Shown here: in pieces, positions 45,071 through 53,569 of the stretch
Position numbering within the stretch: the first letter of the stretch is position 1
Layout of the letters: each line of letters opens with the position of its first letter
Assembly (NCBI RefSeq): GCF_036250675.1
Contig: NZ_CP109592.1
Span: 8,618,001 to 8,682,000, forward strand
Direction of reading: 5' to 3'
DNA: 64,000 nt
Origin: Streptomyces sp. NBC_01689
GTDB lineage: Bacteria > Actinomycetota > Actinomycetes > Streptomycetales > Streptomycetaceae
The notes under the pieces: generated by a model
What the model was told of the DNA's origin: nothing
Seen by the model: the letters and a program-made list of their open reading frames with translations, nothing else
The model's database searches: none
Program-made: the position numbers and the translations under genes

Positions 45071-45120
45071 TCCGCGCCAACGCGGAGCGGTCGGCTGTTG
45101 CCAACGCTTTCTGGCAACAG
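45071..45120. promoter_or_regulatory. Two perfect dyads between Hsp70 operon and XRE regulator
   Basis: TCCGCG-CCAA-CGCGGA (45071-45086) is a 6-bp-arm palindrome. CTGTTGCCA-N8-TGGCAACAG (45095-45120) is a 9-bp-arm palindrome of 26 bp, ending 26 bp before the XRE start. Their position in the 148-bp divergent gap marks them as likely operators for the adjacent regulator. Confidence 0.7.
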
Positions 45121-45146
45121 GTGCCAGGGCGCGAGCCGTTGGAGGG

Positions 45147-46931
45147 ATGACGATCGAAGAGAACGCGTTCGGCGCGGAACTGCGCCGGCGTCGGACGGCG
45201 GCCGGGAAGTCGCTCGGCCGGCTGGCCGAGGAGGTGCACTGCAGCCGAAGCTTCCTCAGCCGGATCGAGACGGGCCAGCGGCGCGTGACACGCGAACTCG
45301 CCCAGCTCTGCGACGAACGGCTGGACGCCAGGGGCGCGCTGCTGGCCCTGGTTCCCGACCCCTCCTTCGAGCGCATCTCGAAGACGGTCGCCGCCGGTCC
45401 GCTGGAACGGGCCGGAAAACTGGTGAACCCCGCTCCCGGACAGGGCGGTTCGGCCGTGGCCCGGCGGCGGGACGAGTTCGACCGCCTGCTCAGACGCGGT
45501 GACCTCAGCCACGCCACCGGGGACATGCGGGAGGCGGAGCGTCTCTACCGGGCGGCGTACGCGAACGCGGAAGGCGACCCGTCGGCCCAGGCGGAGGCCG
45601 TGATCAGGATGGCCCGCCGCTGGTCGGACCCCGGCCAGGTCGACCACGAACTGCTGCAGCGGATCAGGGAGAGCCTCGCCGCGCTGGCACAGGACGGGGG
45701 AGCCGAGGCCGCCGGACTGCGTCTGCGGCTCAACGCGCACCTGGCGAAGAAGCTGTCGATGGCGGTCAGTGAGGACACCGCGGCGGGCCGGGCGGGGCCC
45801 GAGCAGGGCGCCCGCCTGGCCCGCGGCACACTGCGCCGGCTGGCCGTGGACGGCAAGGACGACGAGGTGCGCTGCGAGGTCCTCACCGAATGCCGGTGGG
45901 GCCTCTACGACTTCGTCCCCACCGCCGAATCCCTGGCGCTCGCCGAACGGCTGCGCGACGCGGCGGCCGGGCACGACTCGGCGTACTTCCGCGGTGAGGC
46001 ACTGATGGCCCTGGCCCTCGACCAGTTGCGTGCCGGCAAGGTCTACAGCGCGCTGGCCACGGCGAACCAGTACCGCAAGCACGCGGCGGACACCCGCAGC
46101 ACCCTCGCCGTCTGGCAGCAGCGGACCCTGGACGCCCTGCTCGACCTGTGGCACGGCCGGTTCGAGCAGGCGGCGGGCTGGATCTTCGGTGAGTCGCTGA
46201 CGTTCGTCGAGCGATTATCCGCCGACCTGGCCGTCCCCGCGGACAACCTCCAGCAGACCCGTCTGGGACAGGCCTACTGGCTGCTGAGGGAACAGGGGCG
46301 GATGGCCGACCTGTTCGGCTCAGGTCTGGCCGACACCGTCGAACGGCACGGCTACTTCCCGGTCTGGCGGGCCGGACTGGCCCTGGCCCTGTGCGAGACG
46401 GGCCAGTACGCCGAAGGGGCCGACCGGCTCGTGGGGTTCGCCCACGAGACCGCCGACTTCACCCGGTTCCCGCCCTCGGGGTGGGCGGTGCCCACGCTGG
46501 TCCTGCTCGCCGAGGTGAGCGCCGCACTGGACGCGCGGGGCGGGTTCGAGAGCCAACTGCGCGAGGTCGTACCGGGACTGCGCGACCGCCTCGCCGCCCA
46601 TGACGGGGAGGAGATCGCCCTCGCGGGCTGGCCCACCGTGCTGGTCGGCCCGGTCGCCCGGGCCCGTGGCCTGCTCGCGCTGGCCGCGGGGGAGCCGGAC
46701 GCCGCGCTCGCCGCGTTCGACCTGGCCGCGGAGCCGGTCCGCTCCTCGCAGCCCCAACTGGCCCGTCTGCGGGTGGCCCGTGCCCGCGCGCTGCGCAGGA
46801 CCGGCCGCCCCGGCGCCGCCGCCCGCGCCTCCGGGCTCCTGCGGGAGGCGCTGCGCGTGGCGGAGGCCTACGGGATGACGGCGCTCGCGGATGAGTGCGC
46901 GACCCTGCTCGACTCCACGGCCGACGCCTGA
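45147..46931 (+). CDS. XRE-family regulator with TPR-like domain and a TTA codon
   Basis: A 594-residue regulator. The N-terminal HTH is clear (LRRRRTAAGKSLGRLAEEV, CSRSFLSRIETGQR). The rest is a large helical repeat region with Ala/Leu-rich TPR-like helices (for example RLYRAAYANAEGDPSAQAEA), a common plan for Streptomyces signalling regulators. The codon for Leu357 (46215-46217) is TTA, extremely rare in Streptomyces and decoded by the developmental tRNA bldA, so expression is probably restricted to late growth. GGAGGG directly abuts the ATG, an unusually close spacing. It is divergent from the Hsp70-like operon. Confidence 0.9.
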   Translation: MTIEENAFGAELRRRRTAAGKSLGRLAEEVHCSRSFLSRIETGQRRVTRELAQLCDERLDARGALLALVPDPSFERISKTVAAGPLERAGKLVNPAPGQGGSAVARRRDEFDRLLRRGDLSHATGDMREAERLYRAAYANAEGDPSAQAEAVIRMARRWSDPGQVDHELLQRIRESLAALAQDGGAEAAGLRLRLNAHLAKKLSMAVSEDTAAGRAGPEQGARLARGTLRRLAVDGKDDEVRCEVLTECRWGLYDFVPTAESLALAERLRDAAAGHDSAYFRGEALMALALDQLRAGKVYSALATANQYRKHAADTRSTLAVWQQRTLDALLDLWHGRFEQAAGWIFGESLTFVERLSADLAVPADNLQQTRLGQAYWLLREQGRMADLFGSGLADTVERHGYFPVWRAGLALALCETGQYAEGADRLVGFAHETADFTRFPPSGWAVPTLVLLAEVSAALDARGGFESQLREVVPGLRDRLAAHDGEEIALAGWPTVLVGPVARARGLLALAAGEPDAALAAFDLAAEPVRSSQPQLARLRVARARALRRTGRPGAAARASGLLREALRVAEAYGMTALADECATLLDSTADA

Positions 46932-46934
46932 GCC

Positions 46935-46991
46935 CCCCGGCGGGGGCGGTCGCCGTCGGCCTCCGCCGGCCACCGGCCCCGCCCGCCGGGG
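46935..46991. terminator. GC-rich hairpin between convergent genes
   Basis: CCCCGGCGGGGGCGG and CCGCCCGCCGGGG-type arms pair over about 13 bp with one bulge, in the gap between the XRE gene (stop 46931) and methyltransferase gene (stop 47041). Confidence 0.4.
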
Positions 46992-47040
46992 CCACGGACG
47001 GGCACCCGGCGGACAAGGGGGTGAACCGGCGTCGTGGCAC

Positions 47041-47856
47041 TCAGGGTTTGCGGGCCACCGCCCCGTACATCGCGATGTCCTCGTCGCGGATCGGCTCGGT
47101 CTCCGTGCCGTCCGGGTGCCACTTGTGGACCTGGACGATGCCGGGCTCGACGAGTTCGAGACCTTCGAAGAACTCCTCCGCCTCCGCGTGGGTCCGCAGC
47201 CGCATCGGCATGTTGCGCGCCGCGTACTCACGGGCGACGCGGCCCACCTCCTGGGGCGCGAACTCGGCGGTTCCGATGGACATCGCCAGATAGCTTCCCG
47301 AGGGCAGCGGCTCCAGCAGCCGGCGGACGATGCCGACCGCGTCGGCCTCGTCCAGCACGAAGTGGACGATCGCTATCACGGTGAGGGCCACGGGCCGGGT
47401 GAGGTCGAGCGTGTCCCGCAGCTCCGGGGCGCTCAGGATCGTCGCCGGGTCCAGCATGTCGGCCTCGACGTAGGCCGTCCTGCCCTCGGGGGTGCTGGAC
47501 AGCAGCCCCTGCGAGAGGGTCAGCACGATGGGATCGTTGTCGACGTAGACGACCCGCGAGTCCGGGGCCACCGACTGGGCGATCTCATGGAGATTGGGTG
47601 AGGTGGGGATGCCGGTGCCGACGTCCAGGAACTGGCGTACCCCCGCCTCCTCGGCGAGGTAGGCCACCGCGCGGTTCATCCAGTCGCGGTTGGCCTTCAT
47701 GTGGATCGGCAGCGCGGGCCACTCCCGCGCCATGGCGTCGCCCGCCTCCTGGTCGGCGGGGTAGAAGTCCTTGCCGCCCAGGATGTAGTCGTAGATGCGC
47801 GCGGAGTGCGCGCTCTCGGTGTCGATACGGTCGGCCGGCCATCCGTTGTCGGGCAA
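47041..47856 (-). CDS. DUF574-type S-adenosylmethionine methyltransferase
   Basis: About 271 residues, cytoplasmic. The Rossmann block [20 protein letters not shown] and [11 protein letters not shown] fit an SAM-binding site, and [21 protein letters not shown] with [16 protein letters not shown] is the pattern of the Streptomyces-specific DUF574 family. I chose the TTG at 47856 because GGGAGG is seven bases before it; ATG at 47871 is an alternative without such a site. These methyltransferases often lie next to XRE/DUF397 cassettes, as here (48-49 kb), but their substrates are unknown. Confidence 0.85.
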   Translation of the reverse strand: MPDNGWPADRIDTESAHSARIYDYILGGKDFYPADQEAGDAMAREWPALPIHMKANRDWMNRAVAYLAEEAGVRQFLDVGTGIPTSPNLHEIAQSVAPDSRVVYVDNDPIVLTLSQGLLSSTPEGRTAYVEADMLDPATILSAPELRDTLDLTRPVALTVIAIVHFVLDEADAVGIVRRLLEPLPSGSYLAMSIGTAEFAPQEVGRVAREYAARNMPMRLRTHAEAEEFFEGLELVEPGIVQVHKWHPDGTETEPIRDEDIAMYGAVARKP

Positions 47857-47952
47857 CGCCGCCCCTCCCATCAAGTCGTCGGTTCACAGCGGGTGTCGAG
47901 TGCGGTAGGTGGTGAGCAGGACACACAGGGCATAAGCAAGAAGACAAGGTTG

Positions 47953-48249
47953 TCAGAGAAGGAAGTCGGCCGCCCCCGCCTTGACGCCGGTCAGGAAGCT
48001 CGTCATCTCGTGGGGGGTGAAGACCAGCGCGGGCCCGTCGGGATCGGTGGACTGGCGCAGCGCGATCCGCCCGTCGAGCAGCTTCTTCACCTCGATGCAG
48101 GCGCCGCCCGCGTCGTCGCTCCACGGCTTGTGCCAGCCCTGCGCGCCGAGATCGCGGGAGGGCATGCCATTGCGTATCGACGGATCACCCGTGCGAGGAC
48201 TCCCCATGCGCGGGCTCCCCAGCGGGGACTTGCCTATGTGGTGGTGCAC
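47953..48249 (-). CDS. DUF397 protein paired with XRE gene
   Basis: A 98-residue acidic protein with the DUF397 domain (CIEVKKLLDGRIALRQST, LVFTPHEMTSFLTGVKAG). Its GTG start (48249) directly follows the stop of the XRE gene (48250-48252), with AAGGAG eight bases upstream inside that gene. DUF397 partners of WhiJ-like regulators are thought to antagonise or modify them. The first ~30 residues (HHHIGKSPLGSPRMG) are extra compared with the short family; an inner ATG (MPSRDLG) is less likely because it lacks a ribosome site. Confidence 0.85.
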   Translation of the reverse strand: MHHHIGKSPLGSPRMGSPRTGDPSIRNGMPSRDLGAQGWHKPWSDDAGGACIEVKKLLDGRIALRQSTDPDGPALVFTPHEMTSFLTGVKAGAADFLL

Positions 48250-49125
48250 TCACAACTCCTTGCGGATCGAGCCGAGCAGGGTCTCGGTCTTCGTGGCGGG
48301 CGCCGCCTGCGCGCCCAGCCGGTCCAGCGCCTCGCGGTAGACCAGGACGTCGTCCGCCTTGTCGAGATAGACGGCGCCCACCAGGCCGCTCGAATAGACG
48401 ATGTCCGGCAACTCGCGGGCCCTGAACCGGAAGAGGTGGAACGCGCCGGCCCGCATGGCCGGGTGCGGACCGTTCCCGAAGGGCATGATCTGCACGGTGA
48501 CGTTCGGGAGCGCGTTCATCGCGATCAGATGGTCGACCTGGGCGCGCATCACCTCGGGGCCGCCGACCGGCCAGCGCAGCACGGTCTCGTCCATCACGAC
48601 CCAGACGCGTGGCGGCGCCGGCCGGGTCAGCAGCTCCTGGCGGCGCATGCGCAGGGCGACCCGCCGCTCGGTGGCCTCGGCCGGGGCGTGCGGGTTGCCC
48701 GCGCCCAGCAGGGCACGCGCGTACTCCTCCGTCTGCAGCAGCCCGTGGACGAACTCCGCCTCGTACGCGCGGATCTGGAGCGCGGCCTGTTCCAGGCTCA
48801 GATACGCGGCGAACCAGTCCGGCAGCACGTCGCGGTAGGTGTGCCACCAGCCGTGCTTGTTGGCCTCGCGGACCGACTTCAGGAAGGTGTCGATCTCCTG
48901 CTGGTCCGTCACGCCGTAGATCTGCAGCAGTTTCTCGGCGTCCGCCAGGCGCAGCCGGGCCACCTTGGCCGCCTCCATCCGGCGGATGGTGGAGTGGCTG
49001 ACCCCGATCGCCTCGCCGGCCTGCTCATACGTCAGGTCGGCCCGGGTCCGGAGTTCCTCCAGCTGTCTGCCCAGGATCATGCGCAGGACCGACGGCGCGC
49101 CACCCCAGTCGGATTCCGTGGACAC
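48250..49125 (-). CDS. XRE-family regulator with DUF5753 domain (WhiJ-type)
   Basis: A 291-residue protein. The HTH spans about 20-70 (LTYEQAGEAIGVSHSTIRRME) and the C-terminal part is DUF5753 (WWHTYRDVLPDWFAAYLSLEQ, YEAEFVHGLLQTEEYARALL, VVMDETVLRWPVGGPEVMRA). This is the WhiJ-type of developmental regulator that operates with a DUF397 protein and an anti-sigma-like ATPase. The start is GTG at 49125 with GAGGGGG. It is divergent from the ATPase gene at 49429 across a promoter with an overlapping palindrome. Targets are unknown. Confidence 0.9.
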   Translation of the reverse strand: MSTESDWGGAPSVLRMILGRQLEELRTRADLTYEQAGEAIGVSHSTIRRMEAAKVARLRLADAEKLLQIYGVTDQQEIDTFLKSVREANKHGWWHTYRDVLPDWFAAYLSLEQAALQIRAYEAEFVHGLLQTEEYARALLGAGNPHAPAEATERRVALRMRRQELLTRPAPPRVWVVMDETVLRWPVGGPEVMRAQVDHLIAMNALPNVTVQIMPFGNGPHPAMRAGAFHLFRFRARELPDIVYSSGLVGAVYLDKADDVLVYREALDRLGAQAAPATKTETLLGSIRKEL

Positions 49126-49239
49126 GCGTTACCCCCTCACAGCGGGCTTCGAGGTCGCAGTCTGTCACGATCATCCGTCGACCGGGGAAGCATGCACCCG
49201 GCACTCTGCAAATTTCAACTTGTCGGTTGCGAGCTGCTG

Positions 49240-49267
49240 TTGGCAGCTGCCACAGTGGTCCTATCGT
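49240..49267 (+). promoter_or_regulatory. Promoter of the HATPase gene with overlapping palindrome
   Basis: TTGGCA (49240-49245) and TATCGT (49262-49267) are spaced by 16 bp. The palindrome TGGCAGCTGCCA (49241-49252) overlaps the -35 and spacer, a good position for repression by the adjacent XRE protein. The rest of 49126-49428 holds no gene. Confidence 0.5.
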
Positions 49268-49428
49268 CCCCGGCACGGTCAAGGGAGAGATGACACAGCC
49301 CAGTTGGGGGAGGCGGGGCTGTGGCAGGACACCTTGCGCGACGAGTTGAACGCCTCTCGTGGCGGTACCGGGCCTCCGGGGCGGCACTGGCACCGCCTGT
49401 GGCGCAGGCAGACGAAAGGCGAACGGCG

Positions 49429-49980
49429 ATGACCCCGCCCTCCCTCCCCCAGCCTGTGGTCCGACTGCCGGGGGACGAATATCCCCATCGGGCCGGAGTC
49501 TTCGCCCTGCGCGCGGCCCCCGCATCAGTGGGTGTGGCCCGAAGACACGTGGGCGACCTGCTGAGTGAGTGGGGCGTCGATCCCGAGACGTATGACAACG
49601 CTGTCCTGCTCGTCTCCGAGCTCGTCACCAACGCCCTGACGCACACGGCGAGCGAGTGGATCGTGTGCAGACTCCATATCGCCCAGGGGCCGCTCCATAT
49701 CGAGGTCGAGGACCAGAAGCGCGGCTGGACCCTCCCGTCCCGGCGTCGGCCGGGTCCCGAGGACCAGTGCGGACGCGGACTCCTGCTGGTCGGCGCGCTG
49801 AGCAGCGACTGGGGTGTCAGAGACACCGCCGACGGGTCGGGCCGCGTCGTCTGGGCCGTCCTCCCGTCGCGCGACGTCGACCCCGCCCCGACCGACCGTC
49901 CACCGACCACGAACACCGCCCGGCCCATCCCCCACTCGGCCGAAGGATCTCCGTCTGATGGAACGACAGCACACTCCTGA
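49429..49980 (+). CDS. HATPase-fold anti-sigma-factor-like protein
   Basis: About 183 residues. The GHKL-type ATPase motifs are present: VLLVSELVTNALTHTASEW (N box) and the G-rich GRGLLLVGALSSDWG near residue 110. It belongs to the RsbW/SpoIIAB-like ATPase group that is abundant in Streptomyces and usually binds sigma factors or other partners. The ATG at 49429 has AAAGG upstream; frames starting earlier (49321) lack a ribosome site. It belongs to the WhiJ-type cassette with the XRE and DUF397 genes. The next gene overlaps by 23 bp. Confidence 0.85.
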   Translation: MTPPSLPQPVVRLPGDEYPHRAGVFALRAAPASVGVARRHVGDLLSEWGVDPETYDNAVLLVSELVTNALTHTASEWIVCRLHIAQGPLHIEVEDQKRGWTLPSRRRPGPEDQCGRGLLLVGALSSDWGVRDTADGSGRVVWAVLPSRDVDPAPTDRPPTTNTARPIPHSAEGSPSDGTTAHS

Positions 49981-50560
49981 CCTGTGTGAGCACACCTCGA
50001 CGCGCGACCCGCACGACCACGGCACAGGCCTCGGTGCCCGTGAGTCCGGCGCCCCCCTCGACCCGCACGACCACGGCACCGCCCTCGTCCATCGCGCGCA
50101 TGCCCCCGGCGCCGACCCGCGCGGTCACGCCTTCGCCCCCGAACCGCGCCCGCACCTGCCCGCGGCGCCCTCCTCGGAGGACCCCTCGCGGCTGGTGATC
50201 CCCGCCGAACTGTCCCCGAGCCTGGGGTACGACGCGGTGGGCACCTCCCGGGAGCACGGCGAACGGATCATGGACTGTCTGCCCCGCGTCGGCTGTGTCT
50301 TCGCCGCCGAGGGGCGGTGGTGGTGGATCGTCCCGTCCGGTTCCCAGATAGGTGTGGCCTGGCCGTCCACCACGCGCTACGCGATCGGCGCCCGGCTGGC
50401 CGAGCCGTCGTGGACGCGGGCCCTGCGGCGCCCTCGCCAGGGCCGCCCGCGTCTGATCCACCGGCCCGCGGGCGAGTCGCCGTACACACCGCCGATCCCG
50501 CTCTACTTCCTGGCCTGCCGTCTCGCGGGCAGTGTTCCGCGATGGTCGCTCGGCGCCTGA
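49958..50560 (+). CDS. Hypothetical protein overlapping the HATPase gene
   Basis: A 200-residue protein, starting at ATG 49958 with AAGGA upstream. The N-terminal 60 residues are His/Asp/Pro-rich, with the repeated DPHDHGT. The rest has LPRVGCVFAAEGRWWWIVPS and TPPIPLYFLACRLAG, consistent with a globular domain. It overlaps the HATPase gene by 23 bp, so translational coupling is likely. I do not recognise the family. The region of low complexity could be disordered or metal-binding. Confidence 0.65.
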   Translation: MERQHTPDLCEHTSTRDPHDHGTGLGARESGAPLDPHDHGTALVHRAHAPGADPRGHAFAPEPRPHLPAAPSSEDPSRLVIPAELSPSLGYDAVGTSREHGERIMDCLPRVGCVFAAEGRWWWIVPSGSQIGVAWPSTTRYAIGARLAEPSWTRALRRPRQGRPRLIHRPAGESPYTPPIPLYFLACRLAGSVPRWSLGA

Positions 50561-50784
50561 CCGTGCCCCGGGGCCCGGCGGTCCGCGCGACCGGCGGCGG
50601 CGGGACGCGCTGAGGGCGGCGCTCCGCGCGGCCGAGGGAGTGGGGGACGTGATGCGGCCGGGCCGTGCTACCGAGGGGGTGCCGGCGGGCGCGGTGCGGC
50701 CGGCCCGCACGGGCGGACCGGCCTGCGGGTGTCCGCGGCTTCCTCTCCCGCGTACGGATCACCGTCCTCCCGCGACGGCCGGGT

Positions 50785-51225
50785 CTACGCCCGGGAGGTG
50801 TTCTTCGTCGCCGCGAACGCGCAGACCGCCCCCAGCACCACGGCCAGCGCGCCGATGACGATGTTGTTGATCACCACACCGGTGTCCGGGCTGGTGCCGA
50901 CCACCCACGGCGAGATGATCATCCACACGCCCATCGCGCAGATGGCCCAGCTCAGGCCGTACATCCTCTCCGGCATGACGGTGAATCCGAGGGCCAGCAC
51001 GGCGATCGCGATGCCCATGACGAGGTTGTGGGTCATCAGGGCGGGCTGACTGGCCGTGTAGTGGAGTATCCACGGGGACACGGCACAGTACAGACCGAGC
51101 AGGAACACGGGTCCGTCGACGAGCGCCACATCACGGCCACCCATCACGCGGGCATACCGGTCACGCATTTCGGTCACGTCCGGATGGGTCGTGATGTCGT
51201 TTCTGGGGTGCGAGACGTTGGCCAT
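50785..51225 (-). CDS. SPW-repeat membrane protein
   Basis: A 146-residue protein with four likely membrane segments and two SPW motifs, CAVSPWILHY and MIISPWVVGT, the mark of the SPW family. N-terminal 30 residues are soluble (DVTEMRDRYARVMGG). The function of SPW proteins is unknown; they are small integral membrane proteins widespread in Streptomyces. The ATG at 51225 has AAGGAG at a spacing of seven. It is divergent from the NlpC-like gene (51461). Confidence 0.85.
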   Translation of the reverse strand: MANVSHPRNDITTHPDVTEMRDRYARVMGGRDVALVDGPVFLLGLYCAVSPWILHYTASQPALMTHNLVMGIAIAVLALGFTVMPERMYGLSWAICAMGVWMIISPWVVGTSPDTGVVINNIVIGALAVVLGAVCAFAATKNTSRA

Positions 51226-51460
51226 GGGTCGACTCCTTCGATCTGGGCGTGCCTGACCGCTTCCGGTGTGGTATGCGGCAAGCGCCACTTGTCCCCATTG
51301 TGCGCTTATTTCTTCTTTATGTGTAGAGGTGGCCGCCGCCCGCGCGGGTGGCGGGGAGCGGCCGTACGGTACTCCGGGCCCGCGCCGGCGCGGGCCTCGC
51401 GGACCACCGTCCGTGTGGGCCACCCTGGGACCCGGCGCGGTCGTACGGAGGGAGTCGCGG

Positions 51461-51904
51461 GTGCGCACACCGGGCGAGGGGGAGCCGGCGGCCCACCTGC
51501 CGGAGGGGATCTGGGCGACGCCGTACGTGGGGCGGCGCTTTCCCGGATCGCGGTCCGTCGCCGAGAGACCGGGCCTCGCCGACGGCGCCAATTGCCAGTA
51601 CTTCGCCTACGAGGTGCTGCGCCACTTCGGCCCGCGCCTGCCCGCCTGGCGATCGAGCGACCTGTGGGACGACACCCTGCTGACGGAGCGGGTCGGGGAA
51701 CCCCGGCCGCTCGACCTCGCGCTCTTCAACTCCGGCGAACAGGCCTGGGGCGCCCACGTCGGAGTGGTCGTGGGGGAGGGCGGGGTCCTTCACCTCTGCG
51801 CCGAGGTGGGGCGTCCGGTGATCTGGCCGCTGGGGGAGTTCGCGAGGCGCGAGCGGTACCGCACCCTGCTCGGCTTCAAACGGCCGCGCCACGGGGCCAA
51901 GTGA
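51461..51904 (+). CDS. NlpC/P60-like protein
   Basis: About 147 residues starting at a GTG at 51461 behind GGAGGGA (longer frames lack this). The motifs GANCQYFAYEVLRHFG (Cys45) and WGAHVGVVVGEGGVLHLC (His99) follow the Cys-then-His order of NlpC/P60 cysteine peptidases, with the usual hydrophobic strand between. No signal peptide is seen, so it may be intracellular or exported in another way. Target: peptidoglycan peptides or another amide, by family only. It is upstream of the lipid operon but separated by 327 bp and a probable sigma-factor promoter. Confidence 0.65.
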   Translation: MRTPGEGEPAAHLPEGIWATPYVGRRFPGSRSVAERPGLADGANCQYFAYEVLRHFGPRLPAWRSSDLWDDTLLTERVGEPRPLDLALFNSGEQAWGAHVGVVVGEGGVLHLCAEVGRPVIWPLGEFARRERYRTLLGFKRPRHGAK

Positions 51905-52152
51905 CGGACCGGCCGCCGTCCCGGCACTCGGGAGCCCTCGCGCATCGTCCCGGAAGGCCGTGTCCGCGCCGGGGGCCGCGTGCCTGAACCGCCGGGTCCG
52001 CGGCGCGGGAGCCGTGTCCCGCGGTGACCGCCGGGACACCGTCCGTGGCGACGGTCCGCGAGGTCCGCCACCGCGCCGCACCGGGCGCACACCCCTCGCA
52101 GACCCCGCGCGCGCACCGCTCTCTCACCCGATCGGAGGAAGAGCACCTTCCG

Positions 52153-52181
52153 GCCAATCCATCAGGGCCGCAGCTTCGGAA
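52153..52181 (+). promoter_or_regulatory. Probable SigK-type promoter of the lipid operon
   Basis: CCAATCC (52153-52159), 16-bp spacer, CGGAAT (52176-52181), ending 50 bp before the operon start. The same arrangement is found upstream of sigK (59499-59527) and, in weaker form, DUF4142 (62249-62277). It resembles the M. tuberculosis SigK consensus as I recall it (CCATCC-N17-CCGAAT). Other copies of CCAATCC in the window (4177-4183 and 42073-42079) lack the second half. Nothing else in 51905-52231 looks like a gene. Confidence 0.6.
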
Positions 52182-52231
52182 TAGGGCCGAGAGCTCTGAA
52201 GCCGAAACAGGCGAGCCGGGTGGGAGGAGAC

Positions 52232-53569
52232 ATGGTGCGGCAAGCGTCAGGGGACGCCTCGGGTACGGACGAGGGGACCGGGGACCGCCGGCGGGGCGGC
52301 CGGAGCGGTCCCGGGCGGCGGACGGCCGTCATCGGCGGGGGCGTGTCGGGACTGACCGCCGCCCACGTGCTGGGCCGCGCGCGGCAGGTGGTCCTGTACG
52401 AGGCGGACGACCGGCTGGGCGGCCACGCGCACACCCACGACCTCGCCTCCTCCGACGGAGGACTGCACCGCGTCGATTCGGGCTTCATCGTGCACAACCG
52501 CCGTACGTACCCGAACCTCCTGCGGCTCTTCGACGAACTCGGTGTCGCCACCCAGGAGTCGGAGATGAGCATGTCGGTGCGGTGCGAGGGCTGCGGCCTC
52601 GAGTACGCGGGCGCGCGCGGCCCGGCCGGACTGTTCGCACGGCCGCGGAACGCGCTGCGTGGCCCCTACCTCCGGATGCTCACCGAAGTGCCGGCTTTCC
52701 ATCGCGCGGCCCGGCGACTGCTCGCGGCGGGCGGTGAGGAGAACCTGACACTGGCCGGATTCCTGACCCGAGAGCGCTTCTCGCCGTACTTCGTCCAGCA
52801 CTTCGCGACCCCCCTGGTGTCGGCGGTCTGGTCCTGCGACGCCGTCACGGCGGGCCGCTACCCGGCCGCCTACCTGTTCCGATTCCTGGACCACCACGGC
52901 ATGCTGTCGGTGACCGACTCCCCGGTGTGGCGCACGGTGACCGGGGGTTCCCGCTCCTACGTCGACCGGGTGGCCAAGCAGCTCGACGCCGTGCACACCT
53001 CCGCGCCCGTCCGGGCCGTGCGCCGGCACGCCGACGGGGTGGACGTCACCACCGAGGACGGCACCACCGCCGCGTACGACTCCGTGGTGATCGCGGTCCA
53101 CCCCGACCAGGCCCTGAGACTGCTCGCCGACCCCACCGAGCGGGAGCGGGAGGTGCTCGGCGCCTTCCGCTACTCCCGCAACACCACCCTGCTGCACACG
53201 GACACCACGCTTCTGCCGCGCGCCCGGGGCGCGAGGGCCTCCTGGAACTATCTGATGCCCGCGTGCGACGCCGGAGCGGACCGCGTCCGGGTCAGTTACG
53301 ACATGAACCGGCTCCAACGCCTCGACGCGTCCGACCCCTACGTCGTCACCCTCGGAGGCGAGGACCGTGTCGACCCGGACCGCGTCCTGGCCCGCATGGT
53401 GTACGAACACCCCGTCTACACGCCGGAGTCCGTGGCCGCGCAGGCCCGACTCCCGGAACTGGCCGGCCCGGTGACCGCGTACGCCGGCGCCTACCACGGC
53501 TGGGGATTCCACGAGGACGGCTGCCGCTCCGGCGTGGCGGCCGCCGCGGCCCTCGGGGTGACATGGTGA
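52232..53569 (+). CDS. FAD-dependent amine-oxidase-like protein (Rv0449c-type)
   Basis: About 445 residues. The Rossmann FAD motif TAVIGGGVSGLTAAHVLG (about 31-48) is followed by EADDRLGGHAHTHD, the typical second adenine-contact block. The C-terminal GWGFHEDGCRSG closes the FAD site. This group is found in the M. tuberculosis sigK locus (Rv0449c) and in stress-linked cyclopropane-fatty-acid clusters of other bacteria, and may act on unsaturated or modified fatty acyl chains. The ATG at 52232 has GGAGGAG upstream. It is the first gene of five that overlap by a few bases (53563, 54447, 55712, 57028), so all are likely co-translated. Confidence 0.85.
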   Translation: MVRQASGDASGTDEGTGDRRRGGRSGPGRRTAVIGGGVSGLTAAHVLGRARQVVLYEADDRLGGHAHTHDLASSDGGLHRVDSGFIVHNRRTYPNLLRLFDELGVATQESEMSMSVRCEGCGLEYAGARGPAGLFARPRNALRGPYLRMLTEVPAFHRAARRLLAAGGEENLTLAGFLTRERFSPYFVQHFATPLVSAVWSCDAVTAGRYPAAYLFRFLDHHGMLSVTDSPVWRTVTGGSRSYVDRVAKQLDAVHTSAPVRAVRRHADGVDVTTEDGTTAAYDSVVIAVHPDQALRLLADPTEREREVLGAFRYSRNTTLLHTDTTLLPRARGARASWNYLMPACDAGADRVRVSYDMNRLQRLDASDPYVVTLGGEDRVDPDRVLARMVYEHPVYTPESVAAQARLPELAGPVTAYAGAYHGWGFHEDGCRSGVAAAAALGVTW

